61,059 nt of DNA from Oehlia diaphana (taxonomy: Eukaryota; Glomeromycota; Glomeromycetes; Glomerales; Glomeraceae), in assembly GCA_003833135.1 (NCBI GenBank), contig QZLH01000258.1, forward strand, positions 34,708-95,766, read 5' to 3'. The notes below the pieces were generated by a model. That model did not search any database and had not been told where the DNA came from. It worked only from the letters and a program-made list of their open reading frames with translations. Shown piece by piece: positions 60,656-61,059 of this stretch. Each line of letters begins with the position of its first letter. Position 1 is the stretch's first letter. The translations under genes were made by a program, and so were the position numbers.

Positions 60656-61059
60656 ACAAATGTTATATGACTGTTAGAAATAACGTGTAATATTGACCAA
60701 GATATAACGATTTTATTAATAAATGTAAATTTCGGGCCTTTACAACAAGGTAATAAAAAGTGATAGAAAGGAATAGGGAGTATGTCTTAAAGATATTTTA
60801 CTACAAAGATAACTACCGAAAATAACTATGAGGTAACTACTCTATCAAAGAGTTGGCAGAAGGTATATTTATATCTAACTGTCATCTCTTTTTCTGTCAT
60901 CAAGGCGAAATCTAATCTATAGATGTCTATTGATGGGTTATTGATTTCAAGGTTTCAGCATAATATATCAATACAATTATAAGCCACTTTTAATAAAGTA
61001 CAAATGACAATTTTAGACATTTAATTACTATTGAACTAATTTCCCCACAATAACTACTA
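60656..61059. other. End of window, no recognised feature
   Basis: AT-rich sequence without coding signal. Confidence 0.4.

Noticed and set aside
1..61059. tRNA, rRNA or other structured RNA genes
   Set aside because: No cloverleaf or conserved rRNA segment was noticed on either strand; a covariance-model search would be needed to exclude them.

Overview
The window is very AT-rich and clearly eukaryotic. Genes carry short introns (about 69-112 bp) with GTA(A/T)G-type donors, CTAAC/CTAAT-like branch sites and TAG acceptors. The gene content points to an arbuscular mycorrhizal fungus of the Rhizophagus/Glomeromycotina type: many lineage-expanded TKL-like kinases with CxxC-rich N termini and DMG/DLG instead of DFG, MATA-HMG-type proteins, a crinkler-type N-terminal domain, and decayed MULE, hAT, Tc1/mariner and LINE-like elements. 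Genus assignment rests on recalled family style, not on a search.

Layout. 1-9.3 kb: transposon graveyard (a MULE transposase pseudogene split by a 720-bp hAT-like insertion, and a kinase relic split by a MITE). 9.35-10.3 kb: a three-exon gene of unknown function. 10.8-16.8 kb: LINE-like remnant, an unknown remnant, and a kinase pseudogene. 18.3-19.5 kb: a fusion of a ubiquitin-like unit with a probable ADP-ribosyltransferase fold. 20.5-23.9 kb: a 1013-aa kinase gene in which three degenerate copies of [zinc ribbon + kinase N-lobe] precede one complete kinase. 24.9-25.6 kb: a long-TIR element with a nested MITE. 26.7-31.1 kb: a kinase gene preceded by 29 consecutive intron-like units separated by exactly 3 nt, 28 times in a row. 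35-41 kb: two tandem paralogs joining a kinase to an HMG-box DNA-binding domain. 45-46.4 kb: a kinase with an 8-nt frame-breaking deletion. 51.6 kb: a single-exon MATA-HMG-like protein. 53.5 kb: crinkler N-domain relic. 54.3-55.6 kb: ZIP zinc transporter. 56.4-57.1 kb: GPI-anchored Bim1/X325 copper-acquisition-type protein. 57.5-58 kb: Tc1 transposase remnant. 58.1-60.7 kb: two LTR-like 192-bp direct repeats bracketing a 5'-truncated kinase, with an ambiguous base at the junction.

Functionally the window is dominated by signalling kinases and their derivatives, plus two metal-homeostasis genes (zinc and copper). The strongest candidates for something undescribed are the 3-nt microexon array, the tandem N-lobe kinase, the kinase-HMG fusions and the ubiquitin-ART fusion. 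All gene models were built by hand from splice signals and reading-frame continuity; none is transcript-supported.
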